64,000 bases of DNA. Source: Chthonomonas sp. Lineage in GTDB: Bacteria; Armatimonadota; Fimbriimonadia; Fimbriimonadales; Fimbriimonadaceae. A model generated the notes under the pieces. The model did no database searches and was not told where the DNA came from. It was given only the letters and a program-made list of their open reading frames with translations. This document shows, piece by piece, positions 45,278 to 53,087 of the stretch (within the stretch, counting starts at the first letter, position 1; the number at the start of each line of letters is the position of its first letter). The DNA lies in the NCBI GenBank assembly GCA_016788115.1, contig JAEURR010000006.1, positions 124,001-188,000 of the forward strand. Reading direction: 5' to 3'. Both the position numbers and the translations under genes were made by a program.

Positions 45278-46330
45278 ATGAACGAGCCATTGCTGAAGAA
45301 GCTGACGGAGGCCCACGGCGTCCCTGGACAAGAAGACAAGATTCGCGCAATCGTCCGTGAAGAGTTGACCGTTACGGGCGAGCTGGACGTCGATTGGATG
45401 GGCAACCTGAGCTGCACCGTCTCGCCCAAGGGTGTCAACTCGCCAATGCGCGTGATGATCGCCGCACACATGGATGAGATTGGCTTCATCGTCAAGTACA
45501 TCGACGACCAAGGATTTCTAAAGCTTCAGCCACTGGGTGGTTGGGACCCGCGCCAAATGGCCGCTCAACGCGTGATCGTTCACACCGCCACCGGCCCAAT
45601 CCACGGCGTGCTTATGATCCAGTCCAAGCCGAAGCATTTGCTCAGCCCGGACGAGATGGGGAAAGCACCGGCCATCGAGTCGTTCTTCGTGGACATTGGG
45701 ATGAACGCCGAGACCGCGAATGCCGCGGTGAGCCTCGGCGATATGGTGACCATGAACCGAGACTTCCAGACGATGGGAGACCTATGCACGTGCAAGGCCA
45801 TGGACGACCGAGTCGCGCTGTACGTGATGATCGAAGCTCTGCGCGCGGTGAAGTCGCACCAGGTGGAGATCGTGGCCGTTGCCACGGTGCAAGAGGAGAT
45901 CGGTCTGCGCGGAGCAAGCGCCAGCGGTTCGGCAGTGAAGCCCGATGTGGTGATTGCCATCGACGTCACCCTCGCAAACGACATCCCGGGCATCCCGGAT
46001 TCGGACGCGATTACTCGCCTCGGCAAGGGTGCCGCAATCAAGATCATGGACTCTTCCCTGCTGTGTCACCCCAAGTTGGTCAAACACTTCCGGACCGTCG
46101 CGGAGAAGAACGAGATCGCGCACCAGATGGAGATCCTTCCGGCGGGCGGTACCGATGCGGGTGGGATTCAGCGACTTCACGGCGGTATCCCTGCGTTCAC
46201 CCTGTCGGTCCCATGTCGATACATCCACACAGTTAACGAGACTGTGCACCGTGCCGATGTGGATGCCGCGGTCGCGCTGTTGGCCCGATACCTCGAAGAT
46301 GCACATAACGGCGACTACCGCATGATCTGA
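45278..46330 (+). CDS. M42-family metallo-aminopeptidase
   Basis: A 350-residue cytoplasmic di-zinc aminopeptidase or glucanase of the tetrahedral TET/FrvX type. The ligands are seen in order: AAHMDEIGFIV (His, about 65), CKAMDDRVALYV (Asp), VQEEIGLRGA (catalytic and ligand Glu), AIDVTLANDIPG (Asp) and PCRYIHTVNETV (His). ATG 45278 is chosen over TTG 45272 because the -10 element sits 6 bases upstream of it. It lies upstream of the secreted amidase with 17 bases between them, though that gene has its own -10 sequence. Confidence 0.93.
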   Translation: MNEPLLKKLTEAHGVPGQEDKIRAIVREELTVTGELDVDWMGNLSCTVSPKGVNSPMRVMIAAHMDEIGFIVKYIDDQGFLKLQPLGGWDPRQMAAQRVIVHTATGPIHGVLMIQSKPKHLLSPDEMGKAPAIESFFVDIGMNAETANAAVSLGDMVTMNRDFQTMGDLCTCKAMDDRVALYVMIEALRAVKSHQVEIVAVATVQEEIGLRGASASGSAVKPDVVIAIDVTLANDIPGIPDSDAITRLGKGAAIKIMDSSLLCHPKLVKHFRTVAEKNEIAHQMEILPAGGTDAGGIQRLHGGIPAFTLSVPCRYIHTVNETVHRADVDAAVALLARYLEDAHNGDYRMI

Positions 46331-46334
46331 GGCG

Positions 46335-46340
46335 TATACT
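46335..46340 (+). promoter_or_regulatory. -10 element of the amidase gene
   Basis: TATACT, a near-consensus hexamer, ends 7 bases before ATG 46348; it overlaps the end of the preceding gene region only by position. Confidence 0.45.
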
Positions 46341-46347
46341 TCAGCGC

Positions 46348-46968
46348 ATGGAAGCCATCATCGCCGGCATCGTCCTCGCTCTGGCCCAGCCTAGCGCGTA
46401 CCCTCTCGCAGAGAAGGAGGGGCTGCACCCGGGACGGGGCGGCATGATCTGGTACGGATCGAACAATTTCGGCCCTCGGCCCGCTGGTGTGGTTGTTGAC
46501 ACGATCGTCCTTCACCACACCGCAGGCACGACCATGATGGGAGTCTGCAAGTGGTTCGCCATGACCGAGAGTCAGGCAAGCGCGCACTACACCATCGGCA
46601 AGGACGGGGCGATTGTCCAGCACGTTTCGACGTTCAACCGCGCATGGCACGCCGGCAAAAGTATCGACCATTTTGGTCGGGAGAACGTCAACAACTTCTC
46701 GGTCGGATTTGAGATGGACAACGTCGGCGATGGGAAGGATCCCTGGACCGATGCCCAGGTTGATGCGTGTGTGCGCCTCATTCGCGTTCTCAAGACGTAC
46801 CGGTTCAAGGACATCAAGTACATCACGAGTCACGAGTACGTCGCCGAGCCCCGCGGACGCAAGAACGATCCGCTGAATTTCCCTTGGGACCGATTGATTG
46901 ACACGGCCAAGAAATACGGACTGGAACTGATCTACAAGCTCGACGAGCAGCCCAAGAAGCGTCAGTAA
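46348..46968 (+). CDS. N-acetylmuramoyl-L-alanine amidase (Amidase_2 domain)
   Basis: A 206-residue zinc amidase that cuts the bond between MurNAc and the stem peptide. The domain shows TIVLHHTAGTTMMG (first zinc His, about 52-65), SAHYTIGKDGAIVQHVS, AWHAGKS and the late TSHEYVAEPRGRKNDP with a His and the Lys/Asp part of the active site. Residues 1-15 are hydrophobic (MEAIIAGIVLALAQP) and may be a signal peptide, placing it in the periplasm. The last 7 bases overlap the convergent nadE. Roles in cell separation or wall recycling are both possible. Confidence 0.9.
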   Translation: MEAIIAGIVLALAQPSAYPLAEKEGLHPGRGGMIWYGSNNFGPRPAGVVVDTIVLHHTAGTTMMGVCKWFAMTESQASAHYTIGKDGAIVQHVSTFNRAWHAGKSIDHFGRENVNNFSVGFEMDNVGDGKDPWTDAQVDACVRLIRVLKTYRFKDIKYITSHEYVAEPRGRKNDPLNFPWDRLIDTAKKYGLELIYKLDEQPKKRQ

Positions 46969-47816
46969 TCGACCGGTCGCAAGTAGAACTCACCAATTGC
47001 GCTCGAGGAGAGCATCGCAACGGTCGGTAGTCGGCGCTTCCAGTGCGTCGCATCCACGCGCTTCCAGACCAGCTCCACTTCATGCGGGTCGAATCCGCGG
47101 GCAACCAATTGATCCATTCGGTAGCCGTTGCACAGGAAGTGCAAGATCCGATCTGCTCGGCGATAGGTGATCCCAAAGTCGCTTTCATCGGTCTGACCTT
47201 TGATCAGGTCTGCGCTTGCGGGTTTGTCTATGATCACTTCGGGCACTCCAAACACCCGGGCAACTTCCCAGACCTGTGACTTGAAGAGGTCCCCGAGCGG
47301 GTTGATCGGCGGGGAGTCGTCGGCATGCCACGTGTAGTAGCCGAACAGCCGCTCGCTCTTGTTTCCAGTTCCGATCGGCAGTGCTCCTAGCTTAGCGGAC
47401 TGGTCGAACAAAACAATCATGCGCGCGCGGGCACAGATGTTTCCGATTCGGTGCGAGCTAATCTCGGGTTCGGCGGCCGTCACATAGCCGTCGACCATCG
47501 CGGTGATGTCGATGGTGCGCGCGGTCAGTCCAAGATCGTCGATGACCAACTGCGCGTGGTCCAGGCTTTCTTGCGAAGAGACCTTGTACGGCATGCGAAT
47601 GGTGTGGACGTTCTCCGGCCCAAAGGCTCGGGCGCAAAGGTACGCGACCACCGCGGAGTCCACCCCGCCCGAGAGCCCAAGCACCGCTTTTCCGATTCCG
47701 CGTCGCCGAATACACTCGTCGCGCAAGAACATCACCAGCCAGTCTGCAACCGCCTGAGCATCGATGGCCAGCGGATCCAGGGTCGGCGGTTCAGAACGCA
47801 AAATGGGCACGCTCAT
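46962..47816 (-). CDS. nadE: NH3-dependent NAD synthetase
   Basis: Amidates nicotinic acid adenine dinucleotide to NAD using ammonia and ATP. The 284-residue protein has the pyrophosphatase loop LGLSGGVDSAVVAYL (46-60), ICARARMIVLFDQSAK, GTGNKSERLFGYYTWH and INPLGDLFKSQVWEVA, with KPASADL. No nitrilase (glutaminase) domain is fused. The start is ATG 47816: a TACGAT -10 sits 10 bases upstream, while the earlier in-frame ATG at 47825 would be one base from it. It ends overlapping the amidase. Confidence 0.94.
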   Translation of the reverse strand: MSVPILRSEPPTLDPLAIDAQAVADWLVMFLRDECIRRRGIGKAVLGLSGGVDSAVVAYLCARAFGPENVHTIRMPYKVSSQESLDHAQLVIDDLGLTARTIDITAMVDGYVTAAEPEISSHRIGNICARARMIVLFDQSAKLGALPIGTGNKSERLFGYYTWHADDSPPINPLGDLFKSQVWEVARVFGVPEVIIDKPASADLIKGQTDESDFGITYRRADRILHFLCNGYRMDQLVARGFDPHEVELVWKRVDATHWKRRLPTVAMLSSSAIGEFYLRPVDY

Positions 47817-47913
47817 GGATTGCATGATCGTACCTGCAGGAGGGTCGATGGACCTAGACGTGAATCGTTTCGCTTCTGGAAGTTGTAGAGTAGATCAGGA
47901 GTTCAAAAAAACC

Positions 47914-48117
47914 ATGACCAGCATTCTAAAGACGATAGCGATTGTGATCCTTGCGATCATCGGTTTCAGGATCGCCGTTGGATTGGCTTTTGGATTGATC
48001 GGGGTGATCCTCAAGTTCGGCTTTGCCGCGCTAGCGCTCGGCGCGATCATCTACATGATCTATTCTCTGTCCGGCGGACGCAAAGCTCTCGGCGGCGTTC
48101 GCAATCCTCTCCCTTAA
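47914..48117 (+). CDS. Small two-helix membrane protein of unknown function
   Basis: A 67-residue hydrophobic protein with two close membrane helices (about 3-30 and 33-52) and a basic tail SGGRKALGGVRNP. The ribosome site CAGGAG lies 12 bases upstream and TAGAGT, a possible -10, further up. A strong terminator follows 21 bases after the stop, so it forms its own transcript. No family recognised. The longer frame upstream is antisense to nadE. Confidence 0.65.
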   Translation: MTSILKTIAIVILAIIGFRIAVGLAFGLIGVILKFGFAALALGAIIYMIYSLSGGRKALGGVRNPLP

Positions 48118-48138
48118 CACGAGGCGGACGAAGCAACA

Positions 48139-48174
48139 GAAGTCCTGGGCTGCGATGGCCCAGGACTTCTTTTT
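48139..48174 (+). terminator. Rho-independent terminator
   Basis: Perfect 12-bp stem GAAGTCCTGGGC/GCCCAGGACTTC, loop of 7, followed by TTTTT. It separates the small membrane protein from the acylase gene. Confidence 0.92.
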
Positions 48175-48191
48175 GTGCTAAACCTCTTGCT

Positions 48192-50417
48192 ATGAGTCTT
48201 GCCCCGCTCGTTGCACTTCTGGCCACCCAACTCGGCGCGACCGCCGACCGCGACAGCTACGGCGTTCCGACAATCGCCGCGCCCAGCGAGCCATTAGCCT
48301 ATGAGGCCATGGGTTATGCCGTGGCGCAAGACCGGCTCTGGCAAATGGAGAGTAGTCGCCGCATCGCGCGGGGTCGCATGGCCGAAGTCGTCGGCAGTAG
48401 CGCAGTCGCGAGCGACATCCAGGTCATCAAGACCGGCTACACCGACGACGAGCTTCAAGTGCAATTCGACGGCATGCGCGCCAAGACTCGCGACAACTGG
48501 GTCGCCTATGCCAAAGGAGTCAACCGGTACATCGAGGACGCGCGAGCCGCGGGCAAGCTGCCGAAGCAATACGGCGAATACAACTTGTCACCGGAACCCT
48601 GGTCGGTTGTCGACTCGGCGGCGATCGCGACGATGATGTCCGCGAGATTCGGCTCTGGAGGCGGCTATGAGCTGGTGCAGTGGGCTGCGAGCAAATACCT
48701 GAAGACGCAGAAGTGCGCCGACCGGTACCTGGACGTGATGGACGACATCGCCTGGCAGAACGATCCCGCGTCACCGACGACGGTGGCCAAGGAAGACGAG
48801 GGTCAGTGCACCCCCATGCAGTTCCCGATCGCCACCCGGGCCGACACGAGCCGGCAGTTGGCTGCGCTGCCAGCTGCCTCGCTCCTTGAGCTCTTACCCG
48901 CGATACGGATCGCGTACTCCGAGCCGACCATCGATCTGGCGATGCAGTACTCCGCGCCCTTCAAAGTAGGCTCATACGCCGTAGTCGTGAGCGGCAAACG
49001 ATCTCGAACGGGTGTGCCGCTGCTACTCGGCGCACCCCAGATGGGGCACGGCTCGCCCAGCATCGTGCACGAAGTGGTTCTGAAGACCCCGACGCTCAAA
49101 GTCCGCGGACTCGATGTCCCCGGCGTCCCGGGAGTACTCATCGGTAGCACCCCCACCGCGGCGTGGACTCTGACGACGGGCGTTGCCGACACGACCGACA
49201 TCTTCGTGAGCACTCGCTCGGGCGACGGGCTCGCGTACGGCAGCGGCAAGCTTGCGATCCAGCGTTCGTCACGTGTGTTGAAGGTCAGGGGGGAGCCTGA
49301 CCAAGACGTGGCCCGGCAGCGCACCGAGTTCGGGCCGGTGATCCACGAGGTCGCCAGCAGCAAGTCTGTTTTCGTCCGACGCAGCACCATCTGGATGCGA
49401 GAACTCCAGACGTATGACCAAGCATCGGACCTGGGTCGGTGCCGTACCGCAAAGGACGTGCTGGAGATTGGCCGCAACATCTCACTGGGCTTCAACCTAT
49501 TCTTCGCGACGCAAAGCGGCGAGACTGGGTGGGTCTACTGCGGGCTGTTGCCGAAGCGAGCAGATGGTGTGGACGCACGCTTCCCCACTCCGCTGACGCC
49601 CGAGCTGAATTGGCGCGGCGCAGAGTCGATCGGAGCAGCGGTTCACGTCGTGAACCCCAAGTCTGGACTGCTGAGCAATTGGAACAACAAGCCGATCTCG
49701 TGGTGGCCAAATCTCGACACCCCGGCTTGGGGCGCACTATTCCGAGTCGATGCGTTGCGGGCGGCAATCCCTTATTCACAGCTCGGCCCGAGCGATCTGG
49801 AGGACGTGACACCAAGGATCGCCAAGAGCGACGATGCAACACTCGGTGCATTCCTCCCGACGTTGCGCAAGGCGCTCAAGACGCCGTTTGGTGAAGAGGT
49901 GGCCGATACCGCGGCGCGCGAACTCCTCGGTTGGGACGCGCGCAACACAGCGGGCAGCGTCGGAGCGCGCATCTACTCGCAATGGGTGCGAGAGATGCGA
50001 ACGTTGATCTTTGCCGAGCAGACTGGCAACTTCATGAGCCAGAGCACCTTTGACCAGGCCACGCAACCGAGCGTCATACTCCGCGCGATTCAGCGACGCA
50101 CCAAGTACGACTTCCTCGGGAAACGCGATCCCGTTTCCCTCGCTCGCACTGCGTTCGAAAACGTGGTGAAGCAACTCTCCAAAGTGGATCGGCGAGTCGG
50201 TACCTGGCGCTACTCCCCCTCGGTAATGAACTACGCCGGTCAAACTCCGGTGCCTTACAACAATCGGGGCACTTTCATCCAGATCGTCGAACTGGGCAAG
50301 CAAGTCTCGGTCCGGTCAATCACCGCCCCCGGGATCTCCGAAACAGAACCGCACGCCAACGATCAAGTGCCGTTGGCGCGCGGATTTATGTTCAAGCCCG
50401 TCTTTACGTGGGATTAG
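48192..50417 (+). CDS. Penicillin-acylase-family Ntn hydrolase
   Basis: A 741-residue member of the penicillin G acylase/PvdQ/quorum-lactone acylase family, normally exported and cut in cis into alpha and beta chains. The alpha-chain start RDSYGVPTIAAPS and VAQDRLWQMESSRRIARGRMAE (46-67) are typical. The N-terminal nucleophile is Ser261 in KVGSYAVVVSGKRSRTGVPL, after which the spacer should be cleaved. A weak N-terminal hydrophobic stretch (LAPLVALLATQL) may be a signal peptide. The substrate (beta-lactam, acyl-homoserine lactone, other amide) cannot be told. It ends overlapping the convergent dockerin-type gene by 4 bases. Confidence 0.88.
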   Translation: MSLAPLVALLATQLGATADRDSYGVPTIAAPSEPLAYEAMGYAVAQDRLWQMESSRRIARGRMAEVVGSSAVASDIQVIKTGYTDDELQVQFDGMRAKTRDNWVAYAKGVNRYIEDARAAGKLPKQYGEYNLSPEPWSVVDSAAIATMMSARFGSGGGYELVQWAASKYLKTQKCADRYLDVMDDIAWQNDPASPTTVAKEDEGQCTPMQFPIATRADTSRQLAALPAASLLELLPAIRIAYSEPTIDLAMQYSAPFKVGSYAVVVSGKRSRTGVPLLLGAPQMGHGSPSIVHEVVLKTPTLKVRGLDVPGVPGVLIGSTPTAAWTLTTGVADTTDIFVSTRSGDGLAYGSGKLAIQRSSRVLKVRGEPDQDVARQRTEFGPVIHEVASSKSVFVRRSTIWMRELQTYDQASDLGRCRTAKDVLEIGRNISLGFNLFFATQSGETGWVYCGLLPKRADGVDARFPTPLTPELNWRGAESIGAAVHVVNPKSGLLSNWNNKPISWWPNLDTPAWGALFRVDALRAAIPYSQLGPSDLEDVTPRIAKSDDATLGAFLPTLRKALKTPFGEEVADTAARELLGWDARNTAGSVGARIYSQWVREMRTLIFAEQTGNFMSQSTFDQATQPSVILRAIQRRTKYDFLGKRDPVSLARTAFENVVKQLSKVDRRVGTWRYSPSVMNYAGQTPVPYNNRGTFIQIVELGKQVSVRSITAPGISETEPHANDQVPLARGFMFKPVFTWD

Positions 50418-51784
50418 AGCGCTTCGCCTTCCTTCTCGTAGTTCTCGCTGAGGAGCAGGTAGTCGAAGAAGTCGATGGTGCCGTCCATATTGAAGTCAGC
50501 ACCCGCATTGACGAGGTATCCGGGGTCCGGGTCCGAGGTTTCGTAGCCGCTACTTAGGATGAGATAGTCGAACAGGTCGATCATATCGTCAGCGTTCGCA
50601 TCACCCGCCAAAAGCTGGATCGTCGAGCTCTCGTATCCCCAGGTATCCAGGTTCACGTTCAGTCGGCGTGACAGGCATCGCGGGCCTCGAATGTCGATCG
50701 TCGCCGGGCCACGTAACGTCGTAATTTTGGTTCCGGTGATCGGGTTGCCCAGGGTGCCGCTGGAGGCGGAGCTACCCGTCATGGCGAAGCTAACTGGAGA
50801 TCCCGTCGTCGGAGTGATCGTCACGTTAATCGGGAGTCCGTTGCCGTCGCCAGCGAACCCTTGCAACGCCGCCTTGAGCTTGATCGGCGCAGGCGAATTG
50901 GTGTTCATGATCATGCGCCAGCTGCTCGTGCCGCCGCCGAAGCCGCTGAGCACCGTACCAGTGGGATTGCCGCGGGCAAACTTCGTGATGACCGTGCCCG
51001 ACGTCGTGAGGATGCTGCCATCCGTCAACTCCATACATCCACGGGGGCCCTGGACGTTGTACTTTGCCACTTCGACACCGGCCGGCGTGAACTCGTACAG
51101 GGCGTTCCCTTTGTCCGGGTGCGCGGTAGTCGGCAAGCTGAAGACCGACACCAGGATGTTACCGTCGGCCAACTCATGCACCTGCTGGGAGAACGGATAT
51201 CCTTCGACGAAAACGCCGAGGGGAAGACCGGTGGATGAGTACCGCATAACCTGCGGAGGGGTTGGCTCACTGCTTCCCCACGCGGTAGATCGGCTAACGA
51301 GAACGTCGCCGTTGCGCAGCTGCACCGGGAACCAAGGCTTAGAAACCGAGGCGAAAACCTTCACAAAGTTTCCGTTCGAGTCGTACTCCACGACCTGATC
51401 CAAGTCGCCGAGGCTGATGAGGTAGTTTCCTGACTTCAGGCGGGCGATCCCACGCGGGTTGCCCGTGCCAGCACCGAAGTTGATGAACACTCCGAGGTAA
51501 ACGCCCGTGTTGCTGAATCTCTGGACGTTGTCGTTACCTTGGTCGCTCACCAGAATCGTATCCCCTGGGCCCTGAGCACAACTCAGCGGGATCGAAAACG
51601 ACGGGGTCGCGGGTGCGATCACGTTGTCGATCCAGGTGCCAAATCCGTCCATGCGCATCACGCGCTTGCCATTTGGGTTACCCACGCTGGCAGAAAGCGA
51701 GTCTGGAATGTACACGCCAGGCGGCAGAGCCACGCAGACTCCGGCTACAAGGAGTGTCAATGCTGAAGTTAGAATCTTGGTCAT
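50414..51784 (-). CDS. Secreted propeller protein with dockerin-type repeats
   Basis: A 456-residue exported protein. After a signal peptide (1-19, LLVAGVCVALPPG) comes an NHL/beta-propeller-like domain with repeats such as ILVSDQGNDNVQRFSNTGVY and YLISLGDLDQVVEYDSNGNF. The C-terminus (about 398-450) holds two calcium-binding dockerin-type EF-hand motifs, GDANADDMIDLFDYLIL and DFNMDGTIDFFDYLLL. In cellulosome organisms dockerins bind cohesins. Here the pair may simply be a stable surface domain, since no cohesin is seen in the window. The start is ATG 51784. Confidence 0.8.
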   Translation of the reverse strand: MTKILTSALTLLVAGVCVALPPGVYIPDSLSASVGNPNGKRVMRMDGFGTWIDNVIAPATPSFSIPLSCAQGPGDTILVSDQGNDNVQRFSNTGVYLGVFINFGAGTGNPRGIARLKSGNYLISLGDLDQVVEYDSNGNFVKVFASVSKPWFPVQLRNGDVLVSRSTAWGSSEPTPPQVMRYSSTGLPLGVFVEGYPFSQQVHELADGNILVSVFSLPTTAHPDKGNALYEFTPAGVEVAKYNVQGPRGCMELTDGSILTTSGTVITKFARGNPTGTVLSGFGGGTSSWRMIMNTNSPAPIKLKAALQGFAGDGNGLPINVTITPTTGSPVSFAMTGSSASSGTLGNPITGTKITTLRGPATIDIRGPRCLSRRLNVNLDTWGYESSTIQLLAGDANADDMIDLFDYLILSSGYETSDPDPGYLVNAGADFNMDGTIDFFDYLLLSENYEKEGEAL

Positions 51785-51866
51785 GATCAGGGGGGTCCTA
51801 TCCTTTGTACTGCAAAGTAATACTTTATGATACTGCCAATAACGTGCATAACGTGCCCGCGCGATA

Positions 51867-53009
51867 CTAGACTTCGGCACAAAATGCCGAGACCCATGCG
51901 CCCTCTAGGTGGCTTTGCTCGACGGCGTGGAGCACCCGCTGATTGCGCACCCCATCCTCGAAGTTCGGAGCAAACTTCGCCCCTCCGCGCATTGCGGTGA
52001 GAGCCTCCGAGATTAGGTTCACGAACGTGTGCTCGTAACCCAAAATATGGCCCGCGGGCCAATATCGCCCCGCGTACGGATGGTCGCCCTGCGTAACCTG
52101 GATTCGCTGAAATCCCTGCGTGTGCGAACTCGCCGCCGCGTCAAAGAACTCCAACTCGTTCATTCTCTCCAGGTCGAAAGCCACCGAGCCCTTCGAGCCG
52201 TTGATCTCGAATCGATTTGCGTTCTTGCGACCCGTGGCAAACCGGGTCGCTTCGAAGGTGCCGCGGGCTCCGTTCTGAAACTTTGCGAGGAACATCGCGG
52301 CGTCGTCCACGTCGACTGGTCCTCTCTGCGTGGGGTCGTCCGGCAATGGACGCTCGGCGATAAAAGTATGCAAGTGCCCGCATACTGAGTCAAACTCGCC
52401 TACCAGGTAACGCGCCAAGTCGATCAAGTGGGCATTGAGGTCACCGTGGACTCCCGAGCCCGCCTGGTCGCGCTGAAGTCGCCAGACGCGCGGGAACTGC
52501 GGATCGACGATCCAGTCCTGAAGGTACACCGCGCGGATGTGGCGCACTTCGCCCAGCCGTCCTTCGTCGATGATCTGCCTCGCCAGCGCGACCGCGGGCG
52601 CGAACCGGTAGTTATGAAACAGACCGTGGAAGACCTTCGAGTCGCGCGCCTGGGCCAGCATCTTCTGCGCTTCTGCGAGCGTGTTCGCCAGCGGCTTCTC
52701 GCACAGCACAGCCTTGCCTGCTTTGGCCGCGGCAATCGCAATCGGAGCGTGCAAGTGGCCCGGCACAGACACGTCGATTAGGTCGATATCGGGATCCTCA
52801 ACCACCCTTTGCCAGTCAGTTTGAGTATTTGCCCAACCGAATTGGTCGGCGGCTTCCCGCAGCGGCCCCTCGGTACGGCCGCAGAGCGTGTGCATCACCA
52901 CCTCGCACGGCAGGTCAAAGAAACGCCCCACCTGGCGGTAGGCATTGCTGTGTGCCTTGCCCATGAACTGGTAGCCGATCATCCCCACATTGACTCGCGG
53001 TTTCGCCAT
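51867..53009 (-). CDS. Gfo/Idh/MocA-family oxidoreductase
   Basis: A 380-residue NAD(P)-dependent dehydrogenase of sugars or inositols. The Rossmann start NVGMIGYQFMGKAHSNAYRQ (7-26), DLIDVSVPGHLHAPIAIAA, the cofactor lysine in LCEKPLANTLAEAQKML and the C-terminal-domain GVHGDLNAHLIDLARYLVG mark the family. Its substrate is unknown; it has no sugar neighbours. ATG 53009 is selected as the start of the Rossmann domain. It is divergent from recG. Confidence 0.9.
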   Translation of the reverse strand: MAKPRVNVGMIGYQFMGKAHSNAYRQVGRFFDLPCEVVMHTLCGRTEGPLREAADQFGWANTQTDWQRVVEDPDIDLIDVSVPGHLHAPIAIAAAKAGKAVLCEKPLANTLAEAQKMLAQARDSKVFHGLFHNYRFAPAVALARQIIDEGRLGEVRHIRAVYLQDWIVDPQFPRVWRLQRDQAGSGVHGDLNAHLIDLARYLVGEFDSVCGHLHTFIAERPLPDDPTQRGPVDVDDAAMFLAKFQNGARGTFEATRFATGRKNANRFEINGSKGSVAFDLERMNELEFFDAAASSHTQGFQRIQVTQGDHPYAGRYWPAGHILGYEHTFVNLISEALTAMRGGAKFAPNFEDGVRNQRVLHAVEQSHLEGAWVSAFCAEV

Positions 53010-53087
53010 ATTCCGATGATGGGGCCCTTGCCCGTTGCACGTCAACCGGCTCCTTTTTGACAAGACAAACGTCTATGAAAAGAGGTC

